NCBI GenBank assembly: GCA_002423325.1
Contig: DIVQ01000099.1
Coordinates: 1,865 to 16,750 of the forward strand
Direction: 5' to 3'
DNA length: 14,886 nucleotides
Origin: Anaerolineales bacterium UBA6128
Lineage (GTDB): Bacteria > Chloroflexota > Anaerolineae > UBA1429
Shown in pieces: positions 1 through 6,845 of this stretch. Position numbers and translations under genes: made by a program. Under the pieces are notes generated by a model that searched no databases, was not told the origin of the DNA, and saw only the letters and a program-made list of their open reading frames with translations. Numbering within the stretch: the first letter of the stretch is position 1; the number at the start of each line of letters is the position of its first letter.

Positions 1-1118
1 TTCGCGATCACTATCCTCTAGGGCTGCTGGCCGTGCCCGCCGATGACGTCGTGCGGGTGCACGCCTCGAGCGGCACTACCGGCAAGCCGACGGTGGTGGC
101 CTACACCGCCCATGACATCGACGTCTGGTCGGAGGTGATGGCGCGCACGCTGGTTGCGGGCGATGTGACGCGCCGAGACGTGGCCCACATCGCCTACGGC
201 TATGGGCTGTTCACCGGAGGGCTGGGGCTGCATTACGGGGCCGAGCGCGTAGGGGCGATGGTTGTGCCCATGTCGGGGGGCAACACGCACCAGCAGATCA
301 TGCTGATTCAGGACTTTAACGCGACGGTGCTATGCTGCACGCCTTCGTATGCGCTGTACCTGGCCGAGGTGGCCGGTGAGATGGGCGTCGATCTGCGCGA
401 GACCCAGTTGCGTGTGGGCTTTTTCGGCGCTGAACCCTGGACCGAGCAGATGCGACGCGAGATCCAGGACCGTTTGGGCCTGCAGGCGCTCGATATCTAT
501 GGACTGTCTGAGGTCGTAGGTCCGGGCGTTTCCAGCGAGTGCGTGTATCAGTGCGGCCTGCATGTGGCCGAGGACCACTTTTTGCCCGAGGTGATCGACC
601 CGCAGAGCGGAGAGCCTCTGCCCGACGGCCAGGCAGGTGAACTGGTCTTTACGTCACTCACCAAAGAGGCGTTGCCCGTGATTCGCTACCGGACGGGCGA
701 TGTGACGCGATTGCACAGAGAGCCGTGTGCGTGTGGTCGCACGCTGGTGCGCATGGACAAGGTCAGTGGACGTACCGATGACATGATCATCGTGCGGGGC
801 GTCAACGTGTTTCCGTCGCAGATCGAGGCTGTGCTGTTGCAGGTGCAGGGCGTCGAGCCGCACTATGTCATCCTGGTCGACCGCGAAAGCGGCGCCATGG
901 ATGCGCTTGAGGTCTGGGTCGAGGTGTCTGAAGGCGTGTTCAGCGACAAGCTTGGCACGCTGGCCGACCTGCAGCGTCGGGCAGAGACCGAGATACGGGA
1001 GACGCTGCGCGTTGGGGCGCGGGTGAAACTGGTAGAGCCACACCGCATCGAGCGCAGCATGGGGAAGGCCAAACGTGTCATCGATCGACGCGACGTCTAT
1101 GGCGTGAAGGGCGAGTGA
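1..1118 (+). CDS. paaK: Phenylacetate-CoA ligase, copy 1 (5'-truncated by window edge)
   Basis: ATP-dependent ligase that adenylates an arylacetate (phenylacetate or a relative) and transfers it to CoA; cytosolic, ANL superfamily. The reading frame is open from base 3 and aligns without a gap to copy 2 from its residue 69 on, so about 68 N-terminal residues lie outside the window and the GTG at 33 is not the start. Visible motifs are the phosphate-binding loop SSGTTGKPT (66-92), YGLSE (498-512), the RYRTGD motif, the hinge GRTDDM and the C-terminal GKAKR loop with its catalytic-type lysine (1065-1067). The Cys/His cluster typical of the family (ECVYQCGLH and CACGRT) is present. It precedes a second ligase by 81 bases. 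By eye roughly two thirds of residues match copy 2. Several differences lie in pocket-forming stretches (GFFGAEPW here, GIHGAEPW in copy 2), which suggests a different preferred arylacetate. The family call is secure; the substrate is not. Confidence 0.93.
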   Translation, partial: RDHYPLGLLAVPADDVVRVHASSGTTGKPTVVAYTAHDIDVWSEVMARTLVAGDVTRRDVAHIAYGYGLFTGGLGLHYGAERVGAMVVPMSGGNTHQQIMLIQDFNATVLCCTPSYALYLAEVAGEMGVDLRETQLRVGFFGAEPWTEQMRREIQDRLGLQALDIYGLSEVVGPGVSSECVYQCGLHVAEDHFLPEVIDPQSGEPLPDGQAGELVFTSLTKEALPVIRYRTGDVTRLHREPCACGRTLVRMDKVSGRTDDMIIVRGVNVFPSQIEAVLLQVQGVEPHYVILVDRESGAMDALEVWVEVSEGVFSDKLGTLADLQRRAETEIRETLRVGARVKLVEPHRIERSMGKAKRVIDRRDVYGVKGE

Positions 1119-1146
1119 CGGGCGTAGCGGCAGGCGGACAGAACGT

Positions 1147-1175
1147 TTGACAGGGCCGCGAGGCGCGATTAGAAC
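1147..1175 (+). promoter_or_regulatory. Candidate promoter for second paaK
   Basis: A perfect TTGACA (1147-1152) is followed after 17 bases by TAGAAC (1170-1175), which matches the -10 consensus at four of six positions. It lies in the 81-base gap between the two ligase genes and ends 24 bases before the ATG at 1200. The second ligase and the ACT gene could therefore be transcribed independently of copy 1. Read-through from copy 1 is also possible, as I see no terminator in the gap. Confidence 0.5.
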
Positions 1176-1199
1176 GGTGCAGGCAACGAAGGAGTCGGC

Positions 1200-2522
1200 A
1201 TGATCTGGAACAAGGAACGCGAGACGCTACCGCGCGCAGAGTTGGAAGCGCTGCAGTTGAGCCTGCTGCGTGAGCAAGTGGCGCGCGTCTATGAGAGCGT
1301 GCCGTTCTATCGGCAGGCTTTCCGTGCCGTGGGCACAAGGCCGGAAGATATCCGCTCGCTGGATGATCTGCGCCGCCTGCCTTTTACGCGTAAGAGCGAT
1401 TTTCGCGACAACTATCCGTTCGGGCTGTTGGCCGTGCCGCGCGCGCAGGTGGTGCGCATTCACGCCTCCAGCGGCACGACGGGCAAGCCCACGGTGGTGG
1501 CCTACACGCGCGCTGATATGGACACCTGGCGCGAGGTGTGTGCCCGGAACCTTGTGGCAGCGGGGGTCACCGCTGATGACACGGTTCAGATCGCCATGGC
1601 CTACGGGTTGTTCACCGGTGGGTTGGGCTGGCACGACGGCAGCGAGCACATCGGAGCAGCCGTGGTGCCGATGTCATCGGGCAACACCAAGCGTCAGATC
1701 ATGCTGATCCAGGATTTCGAGGTCACGGTGTTCTGTTGCACGCCTTCGTATGCCATTTTTATCGCAGAGCAGGCCGATGAGATGGGGGTAGACCTGCGAC
1801 AAACGAACCTGCGCATCGGCATCCACGGCGCCGAGCCCTGGACCGGGGGAATGCGCCGTGAGATCCACGATCGGATGGGTCTGGACCCCATCGATACCTA
1901 TGGGATGAGCGAGATCATCGGCCCGGGTGTGTCGGGCGAATGCCAGTACCACTGCGGGCTGCATATCAACGAAGACCACTTTCTCGCCGAGATCGTGGAT
2001 CCAAAGACCGAGGAGCCGCTGCCGTATGGTGAGGTAGGTGAGCTGGTTGTGACCACCGTCACCAAGGAGGCCCTGCCCGTGATCCGTTATCGTACGGGCG
2101 ACATCACGCGGCTGAATCCGGCGCCGTGCGCCTGCGGGCGCACGCTGGCGCGCATGGACAAGGTGCGTGGGCGCACGGATGATATGCTGATTGTGCGCGG
2201 CGTGAATGTGTTTCCTTCGCAGATCGAGACCGTGCTGCTGCAAGTCGAAGGGATGCTGCCGCACTATGTTATCGCGGTGGACCGCGAGCGCGGCGCGATG
2301 GACGACCTGGAAGTGTGGGTCGAAGTGTCGGAGGAAATGTTCACCGATAACATCGCCCGGCTCAAGACGCTGCGCGAGCGGGCAGAGTACGAGATGCGCG
2401 AGACGCTGGGCATCCAGGCGCGCGTCAAGCTCGTGGAGCCCAACAGCATCGAGCGCAGTATGGGCAAGGCCAAACGCGTCATCGACCGGCGTGAGCTGTA
2501 CGCCCCCCAGAAACCGGCCTAG
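1200..2522 (+). CDS. paaK: Phenylacetate-CoA ligase, copy 2
   Basis: Complete 440-residue ligase, the usual length for this family. It activates an arylacetate with ATP and CoA. The ATG at 1200 has AAGGAG at 1189-1194, five bases upstream. Motifs are SSGTTGKPT (residues 90-98), FTGGLGWH, YGMSE (234-238), RYRTGD (296-301), GRTDDM (324-329) and the terminal MGKAKR loop with K423. Cysteines C248, C252, C310 and C312 and nearby histidines form the Cys/His cluster usual in PaaK proteins, possibly binding zinc. The gene is followed after 12 bases by an ACT-domain gene. In many anaerobes this pairing sits beside indolepyruvate:ferredoxin oxidoreductase, which would supply aryl-CoA; those genes are not in the window. 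Conversion of phenylacetate, 4-hydroxyphenylacetate or indoleacetate fits this context, but the sequence alone does not choose between them. Confidence 0.95.
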   Translation: MIWNKERETLPRAELEALQLSLLREQVARVYESVPFYRQAFRAVGTRPEDIRSLDDLRRLPFTRKSDFRDNYPFGLLAVPRAQVVRIHASSGTTGKPTVVAYTRADMDTWREVCARNLVAAGVTADDTVQIAMAYGLFTGGLGWHDGSEHIGAAVVPMSSGNTKRQIMLIQDFEVTVFCCTPSYAIFIAEQADEMGVDLRQTNLRIGIHGAEPWTGGMRREIHDRMGLDPIDTYGMSEIIGPGVSGECQYHCGLHINEDHFLAEIVDPKTEEPLPYGEVGELVVTTVTKEALPVIRYRTGDITRLNPAPCACGRTLARMDKVRGRTDDMLIVRGVNVFPSQIETVLLQVEGMLPHYVIAVDRERGAMDDLEVWVEVSEEMFTDNIARLKTLRERAEYEMRETLGIQARVKLVEPNSIERSMGKAKRVIDRRELYAPQKPA

Positions 2523-2534
2523 AGGAGTAGAACA

Positions 2535-2939
2535 ATGAGGATCACTCAGGTATCGGCCTTTATGGAGAACCGCCCGGGCAGGATGCTGCATGTGTTCAAC
2601 CTGCTTTCGGAGGCGAACATTAACCTGGTGGCGCACAACATTGTGGATGCGGCTGACTTTGGCATTCTGCACATGCTGGTCGACCAGCCGGCGCTGGCGA
2701 TGCAGGTGTTGCGCGACGCGGGCCTCACCTGCAGAAGCACACTGGTGCTCGAGGTGACCGTGCCCGACGAGGCGGGCGCCTTTGTCCACCGCGTCCTGCG
2801 GCCATTGGCCGAGGCCAATGTAAACATCGAATACAGCTATGCCTACAGCAGCCAGTGCGAGGGCGAGGCGCGCAGCGTGATCAAGGTGGATGATCTCGAA
2901 AGGGCTGAGCAGGTGCTGAAGGGCCTGATCGACGGCTGA
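2535..2939 (+). CDS. Tandem ACT-domain protein (amino-acid-binding regulator)
   Basis: A 134-residue protein made almost entirely of two ACT domains. The first (about residues 1-65) carries ENRPGRMLHVFNLLSEANIN. The second (about 68-134) carries VPDEAGAFVHRVLRPLAEAN. Both have the beta-strand, Gly/Ala-containing turn and helix that bind small ligands, usually amino acids, at domain interfaces. No catalytic domain is attached. The start ATG at 2535 has GAGGAG at 2522-2527, overlapping the stop codon of the upstream ligase, so the two are probably co-transcribed and translationally linked. Stand-alone tandem ACT proteins often follow phenylacetate-CoA ligase genes and are thought to sense an aromatic or branched-chain amino acid. 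That role is inferred from context; no ligand can be assigned. The stop codon lies inside the left arm of a strong hairpin. Confidence 0.9.
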   Translation: MRITQVSAFMENRPGRMLHVFNLLSEANINLVAHNIVDAADFGILHMLVDQPALAMQVLRDAGLTCRSTLVLEVTVPDEAGAFVHRVLRPLAEANVNIEYSYAYSSQCEGEARSVIKVDDLERAEQVLKGLIDG

Positions 2940-2959
2940 CGAATCAGCCGTCGATCAGG
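2924..2959. terminator. 16-bp perfect hairpin between convergent genes
   Basis: Arms 2924-2939 and 2944-2959 pair perfectly over 16 bp around a CGAA tetraloop. The left arm includes the last codons and the TGA of the ACT gene. It lies 26 bases before the stop of the convergent gene on the - strand, so it can serve both directions. No T-run follows on either strand, so it is not a classical intrinsic terminator. It may stop polymerase weakly, protect mRNA 3' ends, or limit read-through by other means. Confidence 0.5.
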
Positions 2960-2984
2960 AGAGGTTGAACGGTGAGAGGCGATT

Positions 2985-3938
2985 CTAGTCGCCAGCGCCA
3001 AAGCGCAACAGGTTGGACTTGCGCGTATCGGCCTTGACCGACATGGCCGTGTCTTTCTGTTCGGTGGCCAGCTCAGAGCACTTGGTGAGATCCGCGATGG
3101 CTGCCTCAAGGTCACCCAGGCGTTCCAAGATCTCGGCGCGCACATAGTAAGCGTACGGCAGCGAAGGATTGACCTCGAGTGCCTGGTTGACGGTCTCCAG
3201 CGCCTTGTCATAGTGCTTGGTGCCGCGCATGTAGCCCCGCGCCAGGTAGGTCAGATAGTGGGCCTCGCTCTGCGAGTTGCCCCGAGTGATGACGCGGTAT
3301 GCCTCTGCCTCAGCCTCGTGGCCCAGCACCTCGTGCAACGCCGCGATGACGGCCAAGCTCTCGGCGTCCAGCGGCTTACCGGTGTCCTCGGCGGCCCTGT
3401 AGTATTCGAGTGCGACTTCGTACTGGCCGTTGGGCAGGCTCTGTTCTGCGAGCGAGATGTTCTTGTTGTACTCCTGGGTAGCCGGGTCGGCTGCCTTGGC
3501 CCTGTCTACGAGAATCTTTGTGACGATTGCGGCCGCGATCAGCACAACCAGGGCGATGACGGCGATGATGGTGCGCTTGCGCTTGCGTTCTCCGGCGTAG
3601 CGGTTCGTCCACCACCACCAGTACTTTTTGTCGGGGTCCTGGCTGTGGCGCTCGGCCACCAACTCTTTTTCCCTGGCAAGCGCCTTGGCGATCAATCTGG
3701 AGTTGGCCTTAAAGTTGCCGTCGACGGTCTCGAGGCGCGAGCGCTCGGGCGTGATATTCAGCCCCTGTTCCTGCAGCCGCTGCAGGCCATCCTCCACCTC
3801 GTTGCGCAGTTTGAGTAACTCGATGACGCTGTCTCGCCGGACCTTGAGCTGGCCGGCGCCGTCCTCCAGGCGCGACAACATCTCACGAACCTCGGTGGCA
3901 AAGCCACCAATGCGTTGATCAACGACACCCTTTGGCAT
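2985..3938 (-). CDS. Unrecognised membrane-anchored TPR-like protein, paralog A (WWWW motif)
   Basis: A 317-residue protein of a family I cannot name. Residues 1-100 are hydrophilic and helical, probably coiled coil, with the segment QEQGLNITPERSR at 56-68. Four tryptophans in a row (107-110) come next, then a basic stretch GERKRKR, then one transmembrane helix (about 123-144). The C-terminal half (about 155-295) reads as degenerate TPR repeats, with A/Y/L spacing such as GQYEVALEYYRAAE and HYDKALETVNQALEVNP. The basic residues before the helix predict an inside N-terminus and an outside TPR half. The ATG at 3938 follows a G-rich Shine-Dalgarno (AAGGGGGG) and a strong promoter. It shares its start MPKG and its whole architecture with the next gene, which implies duplication. 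TPR repeats suggest a protein-binding scaffold. The function is unknown, but the gene is very likely real. Confidence 0.85.
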   Translation of the reverse strand: MPKGVVDQRIGGFATEVREMLSRLEDGAGQLKVRRDSVIELLKLRNEVEDGLQRLQEQGLNITPERSRLETVDGNFKANSRLIAKALAREKELVAERHSQDPDKKYWWWWTNRYAGERKRKRTIIAVIALVVLIAAAIVTKILVDRAKAADPATQEYNKNISLAEQSLPNGQYEVALEYYRAAEDTGKPLDAESLAVIAALHEVLGHEAEAEAYRVITRGNSQSEAHYLTYLARGYMRGTKHYDKALETVNQALEVNPSLPYAYYVRAEILERLGDLEAAIADLTKCSELATEQKDTAMSVKADTRKSNLLRFGAGD

Positions 3939-3987
3939 CTTGTCCCCCCTTAAGGCTCGATCGGCCAGAACGTCTCAGTTTACAGCG

Positions 3988-4016
3988 ATTATCGCGAAAA
4001 GCATCGCCAGTGTCAA
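3988..4016 (-). promoter_or_regulatory. Strong promoter of paralog A with palindrome over the -10 box
   Basis: On the - strand a perfect TTGACA (4016-4011) is followed after 17 bases by GATAAT (3993-3988), five of six matches. This predicts a start near 3981 and a leader of about 43 bases. The -10 box is overlapped by the small palindrome GCGAT-T-ATCGC (3985-3995), a possible operator. The promoter begins 28 bases after the stop of paralog B, so each paralog can be expressed separately. Confidence 0.7.
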
Positions 4017-4042
4017 GCCGAAAAGCTCGCGCGAGGCGCCGG

Positions 4043-4061
4043 ATCAGCGACCGCCGCTGAT
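4043..4061 (-). terminator. Weak hairpin over the stop codon of paralog B
   Basis: The arms ATCAGCG (4043-4049) and CGCTGAT (4055-4061) pair over 7 bp around a five-base loop and contain the TGA of paralog B. On the - strand a further GC-rich palindrome (4026-4035) is followed by CTTTT. Together these could form a modest terminator between the two paralogs. No long T-run is present. Confidence 0.3.
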
Positions 4062-4988
4062 GAGCATGGCCTGTCGCTCGCGGGCCAGCGCCACCAATAC
4101 AGTCTCGTCCTGTTCCGCCGCCAGGATGGCAGCGATGTTAAAGGCCTGGGCCGCGGCGCTCGTCTCGCCCTTGGCCTGGAGCGCCTCGCCAAAGACGAAA
4201 AAGGTGTAGGGCGACTGATCGAACTCGGTGACGGCCGCAGTGGCCAGCTCCAACGCGCGATCCTGTTGGCCAAGCATCAGATAGGCGCGCGTCTGGTCGA
4301 ACAGGAACAGGTCGCGACGCTCGCTGTGCTGCTCGGCGGCGGCAAAGGCGTCGGCAGATGCCTGTCCTCTGCCCTGCAGCTCGTACAGCACGCCGAGTCG
4401 GCAGCGGATCTCGGTATCCTCCGGAATGATCGCCAGAGCCTGTTCGTACGAAGTGGCGGCCTCAGCAAGCATGCCGCGGGACAGTTGCTGCTCGGCCTGG
4501 CCGGTCAGATCGTTGAATGCGCTGCGTTCGGGCGAGGGGCCCCAGAAGTGGGTGAGCACGGTGTTGACGATCAGCAGGGACGCCAGGATGCCGCCCACGA
4601 TCAGGGCGCTGCGCCGCAGGCTGCGGACCGTCTGTTCGCGCGTGCGGACATCGAGATACCACCACCAGCGCTCTTCAGGGGGGTCATGTCGGGCGCGGGC
4701 CGCCGCAAAGCCGCCCTCGTCTGCCAGCAGGCGCATCAAGCGACGCGCCTGGTTGCGCAGCAGGCCGTCGATGGTCACGGCGCGCGCCCGCTCGGGCCGC
4801 ACGTCGAGACCCTGCTCCTGAGCCCGGGCAAGCGCCTCTTCAACGGCATCGCGCTGGAGGAGCAGTTGCTCGACATCGACCTGCCTGCGCTTGAGGCTCG
4901 CCAGGCTGATCTCGAGCTGTCTGAGCATGTCGCGCACGGGCTGTCCGCCGGTGGCAACGCTCGTGGTTTCAAGAGAACCTTTGGGCAC
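4044..4988 (-). CDS. Unrecognised membrane-anchored TPR-like protein, paralog B (WWW motif)
   Basis: A 314-residue paralog of the downstream gene, with the same order of parts. A charged helical N-terminal region carries AQEQGLDVRPERAR (56-69). It is followed by DPPEERWWWY with tryptophans 108-110, a basic stretch, one transmembrane helix (about 128-148) and a TPR-like half (about 155-300, for example AEAATSYEQALAIIPEDTEIRCRLGVLYELQG in two pieces). The start is GTG at 4988, chosen because GGGAGG lies just upstream and because MPKG then matches the start of paralog A. Conservation with paralog A is strongest in the N-terminal helical region and at the tryptophan motif, weaker in the TPR half. 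Predicted topology is N-terminus inside and TPR half outside. No enzymatic motif is visible. The role is unknown; a membrane scaffold or a complex-assembly factor would fit TPR proteins generally. Confidence 0.83.
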   Translation of the reverse strand: MPKGSLETTSVATGGQPVRDMLRQLEISLASLKRRQVDVEQLLLQRDAVEEALARAQEQGLDVRPERARAVTIDGLLRNQARRLMRLLADEGGFAAARARHDPPEERWWWYLDVRTREQTVRSLRRSALIVGGILASLLIVNTVLTHFWGPSPERSAFNDLTGQAEQQLSRGMLAEAATSYEQALAIIPEDTEIRCRLGVLYELQGRGQASADAFAAAEQHSERRDLFLFDQTRAYLMLGQQDRALELATAAVTEFDQSPYTFFVFGEALQAKGETSAAAQAFNIAAILAAEQDETVLVALARERQAMLISGGR

Positions 4989-5020
4989 AATACCTCCCGC
5001 CGCAGAGTCAGCGTGCAGAC

Positions 5021-5048
5021 ATTATGGCCGCGCCTGTGGGGTTGTCAA
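5021..5048 (-). promoter_or_regulatory. Strong promoter of paralog B
   Basis: On the - strand a perfect TTGACA (5048-5043) and CATAAT (5026-5021, five of six) are separated by 16 bases. The predicted transcription start is near 5014, leaving about 26 bases to the GTG at 4988. It stands back to back with the rightward promoter at 5065-5093. Confidence 0.7.
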
Positions 5049-5064
5049 CACCGGCGCGGGCGCT

Positions 5065-5093
5065 TTGTCGGCTGCCCCCCGCGATGCTATAAT
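5065..5093 (+). promoter_or_regulatory. Extended -10 promoter of the rightward glycan gene run
   Basis: TTGTCG (5065-5070, four of six) is followed after 17 bases by a perfect TATAAT (5088-5093). A TGC directly before it makes an extended -10 element (TG at 5085-5086). The predicted start near 5100 leaves about 50 bases to the GTG at 5151. Only 16 bases separate this -35 box from the divergent one, so a regulator binding here could affect both directions. Confidence 0.7.
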
Positions 5094-5150
5094 GGGCCGC
5101 GTTGCCCGGCCGCTGCACTTGCGCCCCAGTTTGCAGGAGACATATCGATC

Positions 5151-6845
5151 GTGGCCCGTTGGCGTGGTTGGTTCCGGCTTGTGGCGCAGTCTCTTGCGCT
5201 CATCGGTCTTGCGATGCTGTGCTACGGCTGCATAACGCGTTTGTTACCCACGGTATTCGGGCAGCGGCCGACCGTACACGTGAGCGATCTGCATGCGGGT
5301 CCAGGCCTGGCTGTGGAGCGCCGCGTCGTGGTGCTGACGGTCGGCAACCTTTCAGAAGATGCTCTCGCCCTGATGCCTACGCTGCGGGCGCTGCGCTACC
5401 AGGGCGCGTACGGAAGCCTGCAGCCCGGTGCGTATGCCGCCACGCAGCCGTCGTGGACGACGCTGGTGAGCGGGGCTGGGCCGGCGATGAATGGCAGCGC
5501 CCTGGTGGCGGACTGGCCCGGTCCGTTGCCGGCCGACGACCTTGTGTCGGCGGCGCGTCGCGCGGGGCGGCGCGTTACTGTGTGCGGCTATGGCGCATCG
5601 GCGCTGGGCGACGATGCGCACGTGGCGCAGGCCCTTGAGGCGCTGGCCGAGGATCCGCCCGACCTGCTGTGGCTGCAGTTGGCGGATCCGGGCGTGCCGC
5701 CGGTCGGTGCCGGCTCGCGAGACGTACTGTTGGGCCCACTGACGCATCTGGACGCGCAGATCAGCGCGCTGCTCGAGGCGATCGATCTCGAGCAAGGTTG
5801 TTTGATCGTCGCGTCAGTCACGACGCCCGAAGGATTGGTCGGGGACGACGGCCCCTTTCCGTTGGTGCTGGTGGGCTCGGGCATCTACTCGGGACCGCTG
5901 GGTGCGGTAGAGCAAACGGCGTTCGCGCCGACCGTGGCGGCGCTGCTGGGCGTCGCGCCTCCGGCGCTGTGTGAGGGCGATGCCCTGCTGACCGCGCTGA
6001 CCCTGGATGATGCGCAACGCGCCGCCTGGTTGCTGCTACAGGCGCGCCAGCGCGCGAGCCTGGCGGAAGCGTGGTTGGCTGCTCGGGAGGCGCCCGCGCT
6101 GGGCGCGCAAGTGTCCACCGACATCGAGGTCGGCACTGCGTGCCTGCAGGCGGGCAATGTGCCGGGGGCAGGACAACTGGCCCGCTTCGCACTCAACGCG
6201 GCGCGCGGCGCGATCGACACAGCGGCCGAGGCCCGATTGGCCAGCGACAGGCTCTATCGCATGCCGCTGGCGCTGCTGCTGGTGCTTCTGCCGCTGCTAT
6301 GGTGGGCCTCGAGGCGCATCCACCTGCGGTGGTACCTGCTGGCGTGTGCGGCGACCGTGCCGCTGGTCTACTATGGGCTCTACCAGTGGCTTGGCTTTGG
6401 CTGTGAACTGCGTGCTCTGGCGGATGTTCGCAGCTATGTGCGCAGCGCCGCGGGGCACATGTCACTGGCGGTCGCCCCCGGAACGCTGCTGGCGCTGACG
6501 GGCTGCGGCTCCCGCTTTTGGCTCAGCAAGCAGCGCAGCGTGCGGACGCTGTCGGGAGACCTGCTTGCCTACGGGCTGCAGGTCTGCTACCTGATCTGTT
6601 TGCCCGCCGTGGTCTGTTTCGCGGCGCATGGGCCGGCGATCGGGCGGCACGTGCCCAGCGCGCAGGCGCTGTGCGTGCACGTTACCTCGCTGCTGCACGG
6701 GCTGTTGGCCGCCATCGGGCTGACAGTGCTGTCCTGGTTGGTGCTGTTGCTGGCGCTTCCAGCCGCGGCGGCCCGACGCCAGGGAACGATAGAGCGACTC
6801 AATGTGTTGGAGGTATCCGATGCGCATCGCCGTTACCGGCAGTAA
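5151..6845 (+). CDS. Membrane protein with degenerate alkaline-phosphatase/phosphodiesterase-like domain
   Basis: A 564-residue protein. A membrane helix (about 9-30) precedes a domain (about 57-270) that follows the type I phosphodiesterase/alkaline phosphatase pattern: RRVVVLTVGNLSEDAL, then PTLRALRYQGAYGS, TQPSWTTLVSG, LADPG, LDAQISALL and FPLVLVGSGI. The position of the nucleophilic threonine is kept (T98), as are D179 and D201. The first metal aspartate (normally in a DG pair) is replaced by G65-N66, the usual GH after D179 is missing, and the DHG motif is replaced by VTTPEG (223-228). It is therefore probably not a normal metal-dependent hydrolase. About five further helices follow (371-388, 394-415, 437-455, 470-492, 512-538). 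The frame is open upstream to 4266, but that part is antisense to paralog B. GTG at 5151 is chosen because AGGAGA (5135-5140) and a promoter precede it. Its end overlaps rmlD by 26 bases. A role in surface-glycan export or lipid-linked processing is inferred from neighbours only. Confidence 0.8.
   Translation: MARWRGWFRLVAQSLALIGLAMLCYGCITRLLPTVFGQRPTVHVSDLHAGPGLAVERRVVVLTVGNLSEDALALMPTLRALRYQGAYGSLQPGAYAATQPSWTTLVSGAGPAMNGSALVADWPGPLPADDLVSAARRAGRRVTVCGYGASALGDDAHVAQALEALAEDPPDLLWLQLADPGVPPVGAGSRDVLLGPLTHLDAQISALLEAIDLEQGCLIVASVTTPEGLVGDDGPFPLVLVGSGIYSGPLGAVEQTAFAPTVAALLGVAPPALCEGDALLTALTLDDAQRAAWLLLQARQRASLAEAWLAAREAPALGAQVSTDIEVGTACLQAGNVPGAGQLARFALNAARGAIDTAAEARLASDRLYRMPLALLLVLLPLLWWASRRIHLRWYLLACAATVPLVYYGLYQWLGFGCELRALADVRSYVRSAAGHMSLAVAPGTLLALTGCGSRFWLSKQRSVRTLSGDLLAYGLQVCYLICLPAVVCFAAHGPAIGRHVPSAQALCVHVTSLLHGLLAAIGLTVLSWLVLLLALPAAAARRQGTIERLNVLEVSDAHRRYRQ

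Noticed and set aside
33..35. GTG as the start of the first ligase
   Set aside because: The frame is open to base 3 and the upstream codons match residues 69-78 of copy 2, so the true start is outside the window.
1674..2789. 371-codon open frame on the - strand
   Set aside because: It is antisense to paaK copy 2 and the ACT gene, with no recognisable motif.
2803..2820. Perfect inverted repeat CATTGGCC-GA-GGCCAATG
   Set aside because: It lies within the ACT gene, encodes conserved ACT-domain residues (PLAEAN), and is easily explained by codon choice.
4266..5150. Open + strand frame continuing upstream of the membrane protein gene for 295 codons
   Set aside because: It is antisense to paralog B, contains no recognisable domain, and the ribosome-binding site and promoter support GTG at 5151.
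6802..6819. Upstream GTG start for rmlD
   Set aside because: It would add six residues before the MRIAVTG start and would bury the good TTGGAGGT site at 6807-6814.
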